Assembly (NCBI GenBank): GCA_018466975.1
Contig: CM031563.1
Location: 496,001-560,000 of the forward strand
Reading direction: 5' to 3'
Length of the DNA stretch: 64,000 bases
Source of the DNA: Sparassis latifolia
Taxonomy: Eukaryota; Basidiomycota; Agaricomycetes; Polyporales; Sparassidaceae
In this document: positions 32,619 through 44,528 of the stretch, piece by piece
How the letters are laid out: each line of letters begins with the position of its first letter
Numbering within the stretch: position 1 is the first letter of the stretch
Notes under the pieces: generated by a model
The model's input: the letters and a program-made list of their open reading frames with translations, nothing else
Databases searched by the model: none
Told to the model about the DNA's origin: nothing
Translations under genes and position numbers: made by a program

Positions 32619-35404
32619 CTACGGTCCCATCAGCTTCGACAGATCCAGAATGGGTGGGTACATGGGTGGGAGCTGCAAAATGGAACTGTTTAGGTAACAT
32701 AGACCGTCGCCGCTACAAACAGGGCATCAGAAGCCAGGAAATGCATAATTAGGCAAAACAGACCTTGTTCGTTCCCGCGACATTGAGCCCGTCCAAGTCG
32801 ACCAAGAATCTCGTTTCGTCTGCTCGCGCTCTATTTTCAACACACTCTACCACCCATGCAATGCCCACGACGAGCGGTTTCGGCTCGTTCAACAGCCTAG
32901 TGGGAATCAGAGAATACAGTAACCGTGGGACAAGTAACGTACCGATATCGAGTCAAGGTGCTCATCAGGCCGTTCTTGTATACAACATGTGTACAACTCT
33001 GTCCGACTCGCGTCAAGATCTAGATAAACAGCAGCTCAGCAATCGCACCGGGGACAGATGGTAGGCAAATGCACCCTCGCGCCCATGCCCCTCAGCATGT
33101 CGATGAACAGTGCACCCGCGTCGTCACCATCGTCAGTCCGAACGTCGACAAATATGACGCATTCCTTGAGGACCGACCATGAACCAGATGGTTCGACCAT
33201 CTCCGTAGTAATGGAAGTTGCGGGACTTTCTCCGTCCTTACGGGCTGAGACATGGGCACCTTTACCTGCGGCTTGGCTCAATTTGCCAGGCGCAGTATGT
33301 GCACCAGTTGGCACCAGAGCTCGACTGCCGCCCATGGAGCGGAGAGTGCTCCTCCTGCTGCCAGGCAGAGTCGCAAGGATCGTTGTTTCATCTGGCGTAG
33401 AAGAGAAAGGAGGAGTCTGCGGTAGAGATGACAACGATTGGGATAGAAAATGAGAGGCCAGGGATGCCCGACGTGAAGTACTCTTCCAGATATCCTGTGC
33501 CAGATTTCCGTCGTCAGCACCTTCAGAACCATCGACGGCAGGAACAACAATTCCGTCTACATTGCTTGCCGCTTGCAGGATCTCCGAAGGTGACGAGCAC
33601 GATTCAACTTCCATGATTCCGCTGCCCTTCACAGGGCTCCCTTGCACACTTGGCAAGGTAGTCTTCTGACTGGCTTTTTGAGTTACACGACTTCTTCCTG
33701 CGACGGCAGGTCCAGAAAGTGTGCCTACCCCAAAGAACCTAGGGCGGTTCTTATCGGATCCTGCTTGAATCCTTCTAACGGCAATCATATTTCTTGGTCT
33801 CCCAGCGATGATACCAGAGTGAACGTTTATTCGTTTCTGAGTTCTGGCTATGGAAGAATTTGCGGTAGGGATCTCCAGATTGGATGCGCGCGAACTCGTA
33901 CAAGGCGTAGACAAGTTGCCGTGAGTGGCTGCCTTATTCAATGGCACTGTGGGAAGCTGAGGTTCGACTAACACCGGGTCCTTAATGTCAGCATGAGCTC
34001 TGACGCTCTTATCACCCAGAATCACGGGCCTGACGTTCTGAGTGTGATCGTTGTCCCCGGAGTTCATAGGTTCAGAATCGAACCCCATACTCGTACTTGG
34101 CCTGGACGGTGCAGGCATGCTCAGTTTCATGAGCGCAACGGAGAGATTAGACAGCGATGAAGATGAAAATCGTTGTTCGGCAGTGCCCCTGGGTGTGCGT
34201 GGAGGGGCATCGGAACGGGGTTTGGTTGGAGAGGAGGGCTGAGATTTGGCAGCGGAACTTGATGTGGGTCGCGCGAAGGAGAAAGACAGTGATCGCTTGC
34301 GAGACAAACCGCTCGATAATGACGATGCCGGAGCCGCAGAAGTGCTTGGAAGATTTGCTGTAACATGCGTTCTCTCAAGTTAATATAGAACTGAATGGAA
34401 AGTGTCACGATTAGCTCACCAGAGGTGCCCGGCTTTACAGGAACGTCATCTTCATTTCTTCTGTTCTGAGCCTGACGAAGAGACGCAGATCGTGTCATGC
34501 GTCCACCGAGTGGGAATTGCGTGACTGTAGCAGTCCGCTTGGGCAGTCTTCCTTTGATCTTTTGAATCGGTTTATCGCGTTGCGTGTGATCTTCCCCTTT
34601 GGTGAAGATTAGATGGGTTGAAGATACAGCAGAAGGACGAGGGAGGCGACTGGCACTGGTAGAAGGAGTCGGGGGCGGAACGACGAATGCAGGATGAACG
34701 GAGGGGTTATGGGTAGCCCGACTGTGGACAAGCCGAGGTATGGAGACAGGGCATGCAGGTACAGAAGTATCTGAGGAATGCTCTTGATGGGTGGGTGGCA
34801 ATGGCGCGGATGGAAGTGGAGTGAGCGGGGAGAGAGGAGGTAGAGTAAGTGGCTTGGTTCGGGAAGCGCGGGGAGTTGCGGCTTGAATATGGAAAACGGG
34901 CGGAGTTGGCGGAGAGAGCGTAAAAGGGTTGGTGGACTGACGCTCTGCATTGGTGACGTCCACGGGGGGCAGAGATGCTATACGGAGTGGAACAGTGGCC
35001 TTGGACGGCGACGGAGGAACCTTGGTGAGGTCGAGATGCGGAAAATTTGTGTGGACGGGTGCAGACTGAGAACGTCGATGTGGTTTGGAATTGTCCGTCG
35101 GAGGTTGGAGAGGCGACGGTGTGGAGGATGGATTGGTGTACGCTAACTGGTTCTCGAGACGGAGGTCGTGATGCTTGGGCCTCTTGACATCGCGCTCGGG
35201 AGAAGGAGGATCTTTGGACGGTCTCTTTGGACGGTCGACCACGAAGGACGGCATGTCGACTTCGCGGGGCGGAGATGGGTGGATGTTTCGTCGGGCGGTC
35301 CTAGCATCCTTGAGTGGAGAGCGAGCGAGATGGAGACAAAAGTCTGGCAATGTCAGCTGGGACCGAGTGCTCTTGGACATATCTGACGACGAGGACGAGG
35401 ACAA
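32619..35404 (-). CDS. Microcephalin-like protein with C-terminal BRCT domain
   Basis: Five exons (35404-34420, 34357-33075, 33019-32943, 32896-32764, 32672-32619) join in frame to 843 residues, and every junction has GT...AG. The first ~710 residues are low-complexity, Ser/Pro/Thr-rich and basic, with many SP and TP sites suited to cyclin-dependent kinases (SPPREVDMP, TLPPLSPLTPLP). Residues about 715-820 form a BRCT fold: the first strand ECVIFVDVRTDD, GARILTRVGQ, then THVVYKNGL, and the conserved Trp in VGIAWVVECVE. THV(V/I)(Y/F)K(N/D)G is characteristic of the first BRCT of microcephalin/MCPH1, a chromatin and DNA-damage protein. BRCT domains bind phosphopeptides or pair with other BRCTs. 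A start at 35380 (MSKSTRSQ) is equally possible. It is divergent from BUD4. Confidence 0.78.
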
Positions 35405-35556
35405 CTACGAAGATGAGGGTCACCGAGACTAGGGCCTACGACGCGGTCACGTGGTGGCGTGTTGCAGTCGAACCAGGGTTCCCACGATATCTCGTCCTTG
35501 CCCTCTATCTCCAGATCTCCTCCTCGTCTATCTCCTTCTCCCCGTCGTCGCCCACG
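35405..35556. promoter_or_regulatory. Divergent promoter region
   Basis: About 150 bases separate the two start codons and must contain both promoters. Only general features are visible: GACGACGAGGACGAGGAC repeats and pyrimidine-rich CTCCTCCTCGTCTATCTCC tracts next to the BUD4 start. No TATA box is evident. Confidence 0.5.
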
Positions 35557-38500
35557 ATGAGTACAGCGCTGCCCCTCCGTGACCGCCCTCAGTCAAACTC
35601 CCCAGATCCTCCTGGGGGTTGGTCCCCAGGCCGGTCCACCACTCCCCTCCGTATTGCCAAACGTGACTCCCTCCAACCCATCCAGCTCTCCCGTAGACAG
35701 TCTTCCAGCTATAAACATCTGAGAAGTAATCATCTTGTGACAAAGTCTCCGTTCAGATCCCAAATCCCTACCCCCTCCAAGTCTCCATCCACTCACACTC
35801 CTTCCCCTCGTCGCGCAAGTGGTGAAAAAAGACCCAGACCCTCTTCCCTGATATCTCAGGCAGAGAACGAGCATCCTTTGGGCTTCAAACGGCGCCAATC
35901 TAAGGGCTTTCAAGGTCTGCTTCAGAAAGAACCCGTCACCAAGAGCCCTTTCAAGCAGTCCGCCACCCTAGACCTCGACGTCGAAGACGTCCCTCCTCCT
36001 CTACCCCCTAAATCACCCCGCGTCCCCTCTCCATCCCCAGGCCGCCCTTCTCTTGTATCAAAGCGTCTACATGGTCCTCGCCATTCCGGTAGCGCAGTCT
36101 CCAACGATCGTCGATCTAGGCGTAAGACGGTCACATTTGACGAGCGCTGCGATGTTGTCGAGTTCGACGTGGAAGAAGATGTGGTCGATATCTCTCTCGA
36201 ATTAGACCGAGGCGACCCTACTGACGCTGATGACCCATTCCTGGAGGTCGATGACGGCTCTGACGGCTCACAGCCTGCTAGTGATACCATCAGCGGTCTC
36301 GCTGATTCCCTTCTGGACGGCCCGCACACCCCTCCTCGTACTACGAATAGGCTACCCGATGGCCTAGAGACCGAGGATGGTGTTCCACTTGGACGAAGCC
36401 ATCATGCAGACCGCTTTGCTCTTCATCGTCACAACCACGAATCACCACCGATCGTGCAGGATTCACCTGACGCAACGCCGCGTCTTTCTCCTGCTGTCTC
36501 CCCTCGAGCCTCATCCTCAGTGGAACGACACTCTCCAGCGCAAGAGATGGTTTATCCAGCCAATGGCTGTGAGCAGCTTGTCATCGAGGAAATAGATGAA
36601 GATGTGAACATGCTGCCCCCTTCCCCCTCCCCCATGAAATCCATCGCTTCACTGTCTAGTTTTCATGGGAATCCCGACGTCTCCCTGACCAATTTTCACG
36701 TGCATGTTCCCGCAGTCGACGATTCTCAGCGTAAGTGGTGACTACAGTTTAATAAAAATGAAACTCTTCACCATATTTTTCAGATGTCGATGAGGACGAT
36801 CCTTTCGCATTCTCGGAGGTCGAAGTCCTACCTGCATCGGACCCGTTTTCACTGCCAGGTGTACCACCCGCTATCGTATCTCCAGGAAAGTCAATCGTTC
36901 ATTCGGAGAATTTCACCCAGGGAAATGTATTTCGCTTACCAGATATTCCTCTTACTGTCGTTTCGCCGACTCCTCCTGGTAGAGCAGACGATCACGCCGT
37001 CTCTTTCGTCGCGTCACCTTCACGCAGCCCGTTGGAGTCTCCGATCCAGGCCGTATCGACGAAATCGAATTCCGTTTCTCCGTCCTATTCGCAAACAGAG
37101 TCACAACTCACGTTAAGTGAAGGGGAGGGGTCCTTGCTAGTACCGTTTCCTCTGCAGCGTACCTCGCCCAACGCTGGTAGCAATGCTGGTATCCTTGAAG
37201 AAGCGCCGTCACTCAAACCTTCTGATGCCTGCCGTCTCAGGCAGGATCAGGTGGAGTTCTCTGAAGATACAGGTGCTATAGGTTCCGCGGTTGGCAAGAA
37301 CAAACATCTATTTGCAGAAGTCACAGGTGACAATACTACTGACGCTGATCCCTTGGAGGACGTCCACGTACCAGTCGCTTTTTTACCTGCTTTAGACAGA
37401 GGGAAGAATGTCACCCCTAACGGAATCATGACCATTGACCCCGATCCTCAGAACGATGATCCGCCTAGGCCAACAGCCCTTGTCCGTGCTCACATGGTGG
37501 ATGGTGCGGACAGTAACCACATATTTGATGGCTTGCGTCTTGAGCTTGAGCGGGGATTCGCGATCGATAGCATGAACCTGGGTATGCTCAGCGGACTTGT
37601 GCAATTGGAGGACAAGAGTGCCCTCGATCGTCTGATGGACAACGTCGCGAATGATGTCAGTGGCTCTCCTGCGATTAATGGCCCCAGCATCATGAGTGCG
37701 TGCGAGCCTCTTGATGTCACCAATCGTGAACTTTCATCGGGCATCGGCAGTGCGAGCTCGACAGTCCTTTCGACGGGTTCAGGCAGATCACTTGACTGTG
37801 CATCTATCCCTGAGTCCACGACTGAAGCTCTGGATCGAGCCGACACGGCCTCGCGATCTGATGGCAGTGCTGGGATATCTTCTGCGTGTCTTGTAATTCA
37901 ACCAAAGGATGCCATTCGTGCCCGCGAGGAACTGATCAAAGCCAAGAAGAAGCAGTCTCGTAGACGCGAAGCAGTGGAAGCTTTGGAGTACTCTCGCTCT
38001 CCGCCCTCGCTTGCAGCTCTCTCAAGACCGACCAGAAGGAGGAGTAGGAGCACTGGTGATGCAGACGCTCACTCGGTCGACTGCGCCGTAACTCGAGGAC
38101 GGATGGCACTGACGGGTGGTCTCTTGGATATGTTTCCTAATGGAGGTGAGGACGGACGGTTTGCAGATACTGTCGAACGAGAACTACGGAAGCTGGAAGA
38201 ACCTACGCGAAACGTAAGGTCACGACTTCATTCTTAGAACATCGCTTCGAGTGTTAATCCATTCCATTCGAAAGTATCGTGTTCGGGAACACGAAGAGAC
38301 CATTTATGCTTCGTCCGACGCCGACCAAGTTTCTCATTCGGACATGGCTGGTGATGTCAACTGCGGACGGGCGTGGAGGACTGTGAGAAGGCCTTCTGAT
38401 ATGGCAAGTCCTTCTCTCAGTCTCAGATGATTGTGACTCATAACGAATTAGAATGAGTACTCAAAGCAACTCAAGCAACTCCAAGCTCAGCAAAAGTCAG

Positions 38501-39866
38501 GCAAGGTGCATGGCAAAGTCTTCGTGAGAGGTATATTCCGGGTTCTGATTATAAGCATCTGCACATCTTAACTATATTGCAGTACTTGGCCTGAGGGGCA
38601 TTAATGTGCCTCTTCCGCAACAGCCAACTACTATCACCTGCACCCTGAATAACGGCATCCACTTCGTCACCACTCCCGACTGTCAACTCGGCAGAGAATG
38701 CCGTATCGAGCAAGAATTTGAGTTGTGCGCAATTTGCTGCTGTACCTTGTGGCCGCACTGATAACATGTCGTCAATTCAGAATCGAGCATAGCAAGCTTG
38801 AATTCACCCTTACCATTAAAGTTCGCCGTGATCCGCACATTGTCTCGCAGTTCAAGGCAAATACACCTCTACCGCCACCGCCGGCTGTGCCACCTCCGGC
38901 TTCCAAAGGCGGCATGCGTGGTTTTTTCCTCGGCTCGTCTCCAAAGAAGGCGGGCAAGGTTTCTCCGCCATCCATACCTCATCCTGTGCGGAAGCTGGAG
39001 GAAAATCTTGCACGATACCTGAAGCCTGATGGTACCCTCGCAAGGGCGTTCGTGTCTTTCAGGGATATTGCCAAGCGCTGCGACACACGACTGTTCGAAA
39101 CCGTATATCCTCTCATTGGTCAGAGGTGTGATGCGGGATCTTCCGTGAAAACCTTCCAGGTCGGCGATATCATACTACAATTCTTCAGATTGCCGCCCTT
39201 GTCAGGTATTCCTCTAAACCAACTTCCCCAAAGCTTGGAAGAGTGTCATCGTGGGTTACGACATATAAGCTGGCACAAAATGACATATTTCGAAGGCACT
39301 TTGACGCAGGACGGAGGCGATTGTAAGGTTGGCCATTCGCGTTTTTGACCCGCGGCTTTACTCTGACCAGTGAAACTTTACCACGCAGTCTTGGCGGAGG
39401 CGTCACCTTAGGATCGTTGGAGCGAATCTTATCGCTTATAACGACGTTACAAAGAAGGCGACTGCTACCATTGACCTCAAAAAGGCGGTATCCGTCGAGG
39501 ACGACCGCGCCGGAGGATCAACGCTCATCAGGTCGACTGGAATGCGGGAGTCGTTGATCGACGACTATGACGGACCCTACGGAATCGAGCGCTCTTTCCG
39601 ATTGGTATTTCCTCGCGACGAAGATATCACATTTTTTGCCGACAGTGACGAAGAGAAGATGCAATGGTTGGATCTCTTTTATCTTTCATAGTCAACAATG
39701 ATTTTGACCATTCCGTCTCAGGTTGGAAGTGTTGCGGGCTTTGGTGGGCCATATTCCGCCTAATCCGTTGTGGGCGGAAGTAGTTTGGCAGAGGAAGCAC
39801 GAGTTACAGCAACCTTCATATGCCTTATCGTATGATCCTCGTGATACCCCTCCACCTCTTGCATGA
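35557..39866 (+). CDS. BUD4: Bud4/anillin-like PH-domain protein
   Basis: Eight exons (35557-36730, 36784-38213, 38275-38403, 38452-38530, 38583-38721, 38781-39327, 39389-39666, 39722-39866) join to 1,306 residues without a stop. Residues 1-900 are disordered, with many SPxK/TP sites. From about 925 comes the Bud4 anillin-homology region (GKVFVRVLGLRGINVPLP, then TLNNGIHFVTTP, then EFTLTIKV). From about 1,160 there is a PH domain (WRRRHLRIVGANLIAYNDV ... SFRLVFPRDEDITFFAD ... MQWL). Bud4 and its fission yeast relative Mid2 sit at the bud neck or septum, stabilise septin rings and guide bud or division sites. The third intron has a GC donor (38404-38451) and two others have weak GTTGG donors, but the homology on both sides supports them. 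Divergent neighbour: the BRCT protein. Confidence 0.88.
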
Positions 39867-40104
39867 TTGTCTATCTTATTCTTGTTATGTTCTGTATGTA
39901 AGCTGTTCGTACACGTCGTCTGTCGGCTTGCGGTGTCTGTTCGCGCATTCGGACTGACGTTGAGAGTCAGCCGCTTCAACGCGTTCTCGGGTAGATGTGC
40001 GCGTAGATGTGAAGGTTCTAGGAGGGGTACGCGCTTAAATCGTCGATCTGCGCCTCTAACTGAACTGGTTACTTGAGAAGAACTATAAATATTTTTGTAC
40101 AATA

Positions 40105-40381
40105 CTATGCCCTACCGTCCCATCGGCACCCCCCTGCAAGTCGGCACCTCAGCATACCTCTCCCGTTTCTGCTCCCCTTGCTTACCTTCTTCATCTATGT
40201 TTATACTGGTATATCTCAAACAATTGCGAACTTGAACAACGGCGGACGGTCTAGAAAAATCATGTTTTATCACGCCGTGTCACGATGTTGTCACGCTGAC
40301 GTGCGAAATGGGTGACTGATGGGTGACATAACGCGTTACTGCCGACTTGAGGGGGGGTGCCGATGGGACGGTAGGGCATAG
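40105..40381. mobile_element. 277-bp MITE with TA target duplication
   Basis: Terminal inverted repeats of about 40 bases start CTATGCCCTACCGTCCCATC GGCACCCCC at 40105 and are mirrored up to 40381. TA flanks both ends (40103-40104 and 40382-40383). The interior is non-coding and includes GTGACATAACGCGTTACTG. It belongs to the Tc1/mariner-type non-autonomous class. Confidence 0.82.
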
Positions 40382-40385
40382 TACA

Positions 40386-40475
40386 TGTTCAGGCAGAATG
40401 GCTGCGCGGTTAAGGCGCGAGAATCGGGATCTAGTTCGAAAGAGTGTGGGTTTGATTCCAACTTCCATCTTATAA
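40386..40475 (+). other. Degenerate tRNA-like sequence (pol III A and B boxes)
   Basis: TGGCTGCGCGGTTAAGGCGC resembles the D-arm/A box of class II (Leu/Ser) tRNAs, and GGGTTTGATTCCAAC resembles the T-arm/B box at the right distance. An acceptor stem cannot be paired and the T-stem has a mismatch, so it is more likely a tRNA pseudogene or SINE head than a working tRNA. It directly abuts the MITE. Confidence 0.4.
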
Positions 40476-40819
40476 AGTTTGTTTTTCGAGGTGAGACTAT
40501 ACTTTATAGTCCGAGGAATTTACCGCCTGAGGTTAAGTATATATGGGAGGTCGGTCACATGGCAAGTAGTATGCACGATGAAGCTTAAGGCTGATTCGAT
40601 TTACAAGTACGCTGCCTCGTATATGTCCTCTTCCTCGTCCTTTTTATATGTCGAGATCTGAGAGGCCCCGGTAATGGAGGTCCCCAGACCGAGACGAAGA
40701 GAAAACTGATGCGGGGGAGTCTGGAGAACACGAGCCGGGAAGTAGTAAGGCAGTCTGACTAAGGAAGCACAACGACCCTCTCGGTGTGCTGCTACAGCAC
40801 CATCTCTTCCTGTCCTTCC
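40476..40819. other. Upstream region of the acyltransferase gene
   Basis: No gene is seen. GAGGTTAAGTATATATGGGA near 40530 contains a TATA-like stretch. Confidence 0.35.
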
Positions 40820-43800
40820 ATGGTTCTCTCACGACGACTTAAAAACCGCACCAGTCCACCAGGCGACTCTGACTCTGCGTCAGAAGAGTTCCCACAGCTT
40901 CAACGTCAGGACAAAGAGGTGTACCAGCTCAAGCAGGACCTCAAAGACACTGTGGCCGCGAACCAGGTACGGTATTTACACGCCCTTGCGCGTGCGAGGC
41001 ATGGCTCACGACGTCGCGCATACAGTATGACAGATACTTCTTCACCACACGTCGATTTCTCTTCCCGTTTGGCATACTAGGTGTGTCTTGCGCTCTCTAT
41101 TTCCTGCTTCTCTTACTCATTGCTATTTATGTCTATGTCTAGTTGGTGTCCTTGTCGGATTCATCCTTATCCAACCAACAGACCTGACTGAACTCCAAAC
41201 CCACCTTGCTCTCCTTCTCGACGAATATGAGTTCACCATGCCTCAATTACCCCAGTTCGACATTTCACAGTTTGATCTTACCCGTGTAGAGTTCGAATGG
41301 CAGAGGCTATTGAGCCATATACCGGAGCCGTGGAAGCTCACCAGAAACGGTCTTGAGTTCACAGTCGGGGAGGAAATGGCCGCGAGGGGACTTAGCGCCA
41401 CCCACCCCGTCGTTCTGATTCCTGGAATCATTTCAACCGCAAGTTATTCCACAAGTCGCTCCACAGATGGAAGGTTCTCACATTGATATGTTATTTCAGG
41501 GACTGGAGTCTTGGTCTACTTCCCCTGAGTATCGGTCTTTTTTCCGCCAAAAGCTCTGGGGCAGCTTCTCCATGCTGTCCCAAGTCACTTTCAACCGAGA
41601 ACAGTGGATGGCTGCAATTATGCTTGACCCTATCACTGGTCTTGATCCTGCAGACGTAAAGGTTAGAGCTGCGGAAGGCATTGATGCTGCTAGTAGCTTC
41701 GTCCAAGGATACTGGCTATGGTGCGTGCAATTCCTCCCCCTGTTACTGACACCGCCGTTCCAAGTTCACCCGCCAATAATATTAGGTCGAAAATAGTGGA
41801 GAACCTCGCAGTGGTTAACTATGACACGAATAACCTGCACCTAGCTCCTTACGACTGGAGGTTGTCCTTCTATAATCTTGAGGAACGCGATAGCTATTTC
41901 TCAAGACTAAAGACAACTATAGAAGGTTTCAGGTAAATGGATTCAACGGATATTCGCTGCTTCCTATGTGTTCCATCTTCCATTACACCAAGCAATACGA
42001 CGACGTTGCGAACCGCACATTGTTCAATGCACGGATTGAACATTCTATCTGACTAGCGATTCACAGGGCTAGAGAGAAAAAAAGAGTGGTTTTGGTGGCA
42101 CACTCCATGGGTAGTACAGTACGGTCTTGAAATTTTAGTCAGAGGTCGTACGAATCACTCATTCACTTTACTCCAGATTGTTTTGGTAAATGGAGTCAAT
42201 CACGTACTTCGCTCCCCAGGCTTTCTGATGCACATCATCTAGTACTTGTGCGTAGTTCTTCACCTAGTTCTTGTGGTTGATGCAGTTCACTCCATCGCAT
42301 ATGCAGCATGAAGTGGGTTGAATCCCCGCAACACGGGCGTGGTGGCCCAAAGTGGGTGGAGGTGCGTAACGCCTGGGTTTGTACTAAGATGACATGCAAT
42401 CCTTGTCGCACGCAGAATAACATCGAAGCATTCGTTAGTGTTGCTGGTACACATCTGGTATGGCACTCCGGTCAATGGATCATCTGAACAGCTGATGATA
42501 GTTTTGACAGGGAGTGGTGAGAGGCTTTGTTTGTCCCCTGTCTTACAGTAAGGTCATTGAAAGTCTCAAGGTCAAGTCGATGTCGGCGTTTCTTTCCGGA
42601 GAAATGAAGGATACCGTGCAAATTCATCCTGCCGGGGCGTATGGTAAAGTGCCGAATTATCAAGTTGCGCTTAGAACTGAAGCATACTTCATTGCAACAG
42701 TTCTGGAGCGATTCTTCTCGAGGAAGGAACGTCAAAAACTGTTCCGCAGCTGGGCGGGCAGCGCAAGTATGTGGATGAAGGTGGGTTGTCCCTATACTCG
42801 CTCCGTCTTGATCTGACAATACTCCCTTGGCGAAGGGAGGTGACGCAGTCTGGGGAAATGCGACATTCGCTCCGGATGATCCCCTGAATCACACCTACAG
42901 TCACGGCGAACTCATCGCGTTCCGTCAATCTGTGGTGGCGAACAACGAAGAGGATCTCACGAATATGACCTCTGCCGCAGCAAGTGCATGGGTATTGGAG
43001 CACACTCCTAGTCATTTTCAAGTAAGTTACGACTGTTAAATGGGCAGCCTGAGACACCTTATTTTGAACTAGAAAATGATTGCAACGAACTATTCTTTTG
43101 GCATCGAGAAAGACGCGGGAGCTCTACTACGTAACAACCTTGACCATCGAAAGTGGTCAAATCCGCTTGAAGTGCAGTACGTTTCGTTAGAAGAAAGAGC
43201 GTGCTCATCTGCTTAAAATACGGCACTCAGACTGCCTGATGCTCCGTCCACGAAGATATACTGTGTCTACGGACACGGAAAGGAAACCGAGGTGAGGTCA
43301 TGGCTGCAATGATTGTGCACTATCTCAACTGAGAGACAACAGCGATCTTACTGGTTAGTCTCACGTATCATGACATGGCGTTTTCACTTGAGGATGCTGC
43401 TCTCATAAGGTATACCCGGGGTCCATATGAATACGACGACATTCAACCAGACGCGGAACAAGCCAGCTGCTCCAACGTGTCTGACTGCTTCTCTGCGCGT
43501 TCTCCACTCGACCTACCCCTGCTGCGTACAAGTTATATTGACGCCGAGTACACGGATGAGAGTGCCATGCCACAAGTGGTAAATGGAGTTAAGGTGGGCG
43601 AGGGCGACGGGACCGTCAATCTGCTCAGTCTGGGCGCCATGTGTGTAGAAGGATGGAAGAGAAAGCGCTGGAATCCATCCGGTATGCGAGTTACTACTAT
43701 TGAGGTGAGTCCAGCCACAATGCCCTTCGCCATGTCATATCTTATTGGTCTGAAACGTTCCAGCTTCCCCACAACCCTGTCTCGACAATCCCTCGAGGTG

Positions 43801-43949
43801 GTGGAACTACAGGCGATCACGTTGATATCCTTGGCTCCACTGCATTGAATGAAATCATCGTTAAAGTCGCAACTGGAGTTGGGAGCGAACTTAATGATTC
43901 TTTCGTCTCTAATATCCGCGAATACGCGCGGAGGATACTTTGGGACTAA
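40820..43949 (+). CDS. LRO1: Phospholipid:diacylglycerol acyltransferase (Lro1/PDAT)
   Basis: PDAT moves an acyl chain from a phospholipid to diacylglycerol, making triacylglycerol in the ER and lipid droplets. The gene is cut by about 15 short introns. After splicing it shows a short basic cytosolic N-terminus, one membrane anchor (FPFGILVGVLVGFILIQP, exon after 41087), then the lumenal LCAT-like alpha/beta-hydrolase. This has the lid/oxyanion segment HPVVLIPGIIST | GLESW, the nucleophile elbow VVLVAHSMGST (Ser about 42102), the acid in GEGDGTVNLLSLG (about 43605) and the His in TGDHVDILGS (about 43825). GPKWVENNIEAFVSVAG and SAFLSGEMKDT are also typical. The intron splitting the PGIIST/GLESW motif has a GC donor (41439-41499). 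Some donor sites around 42115-42290 are weak, but the reading is conserved. It ends IREYARRILWD-stop. Confidence 0.92.
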
Positions 43950-44528
43950 CCTTGGAGGAGCACCAGACTTATAACAGTACGTAAACGGTAAACGTTATAG
44001 AGATGTATATAGAAGTTCGTTTCTCACGTGCCGCGCTTTGAACGAAATCCGCTGGTAGGAAAATCGAAGGAAAGTCAAACTTTCCTGGGAATATCCGTCA
44101 AATTCCCTCTCAAGCAAATTTGAAGAAAATCCGCAGGATTTGTTTGATTTCCTGCGAATTTCCTTTGACTTTGTCCGCAGGACTCGCTTTCAGCCCCTGC
44201 GCACTCTCGCTTGTTTCCTCCCACAGTACTCAAGTAAGTAAGTTGCTCGTAAACATAGTCATTGTAATAGCTTGTATAACCACATAATCTACAAGTTTAC
44301 TACACAAGGGGGATACAAGACATAGCTAGTCTCCCGAAGGCAAACCAATAGTGACCTTGATGGGAGGACGGTCACAATATATAAGACATATGCGGCACAC
44401 ATGGTCAAACACCCGCAGAACGCGATCACGTGATGATTACGGGCCGGTTCATGTTCTCATTTCGGCGCCGCTTCAGTGGCATTCAGTGCTTGCTAATCTC
44501 CTACTACGGTCTCTCATCCTGCTATGCC
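43950..44528. other. Intergenic region
   Basis: No gene is seen. Bases 44050-44185 contain short imperfect inverted phrases (GAAGGAAAGTCAAA against TTTGACTTTG; AATCCGCAGGATTTG against GATTTCCTGCGAATT), possibly a foldback remnant. Confidence 0.4.

Noticed and set aside
40386..40475. Functional class II tRNA
   Set aside because: A and B boxes are present but the acceptor stem cannot pair and the T-stem has a mismatch, so it is listed only as tRNA-like.
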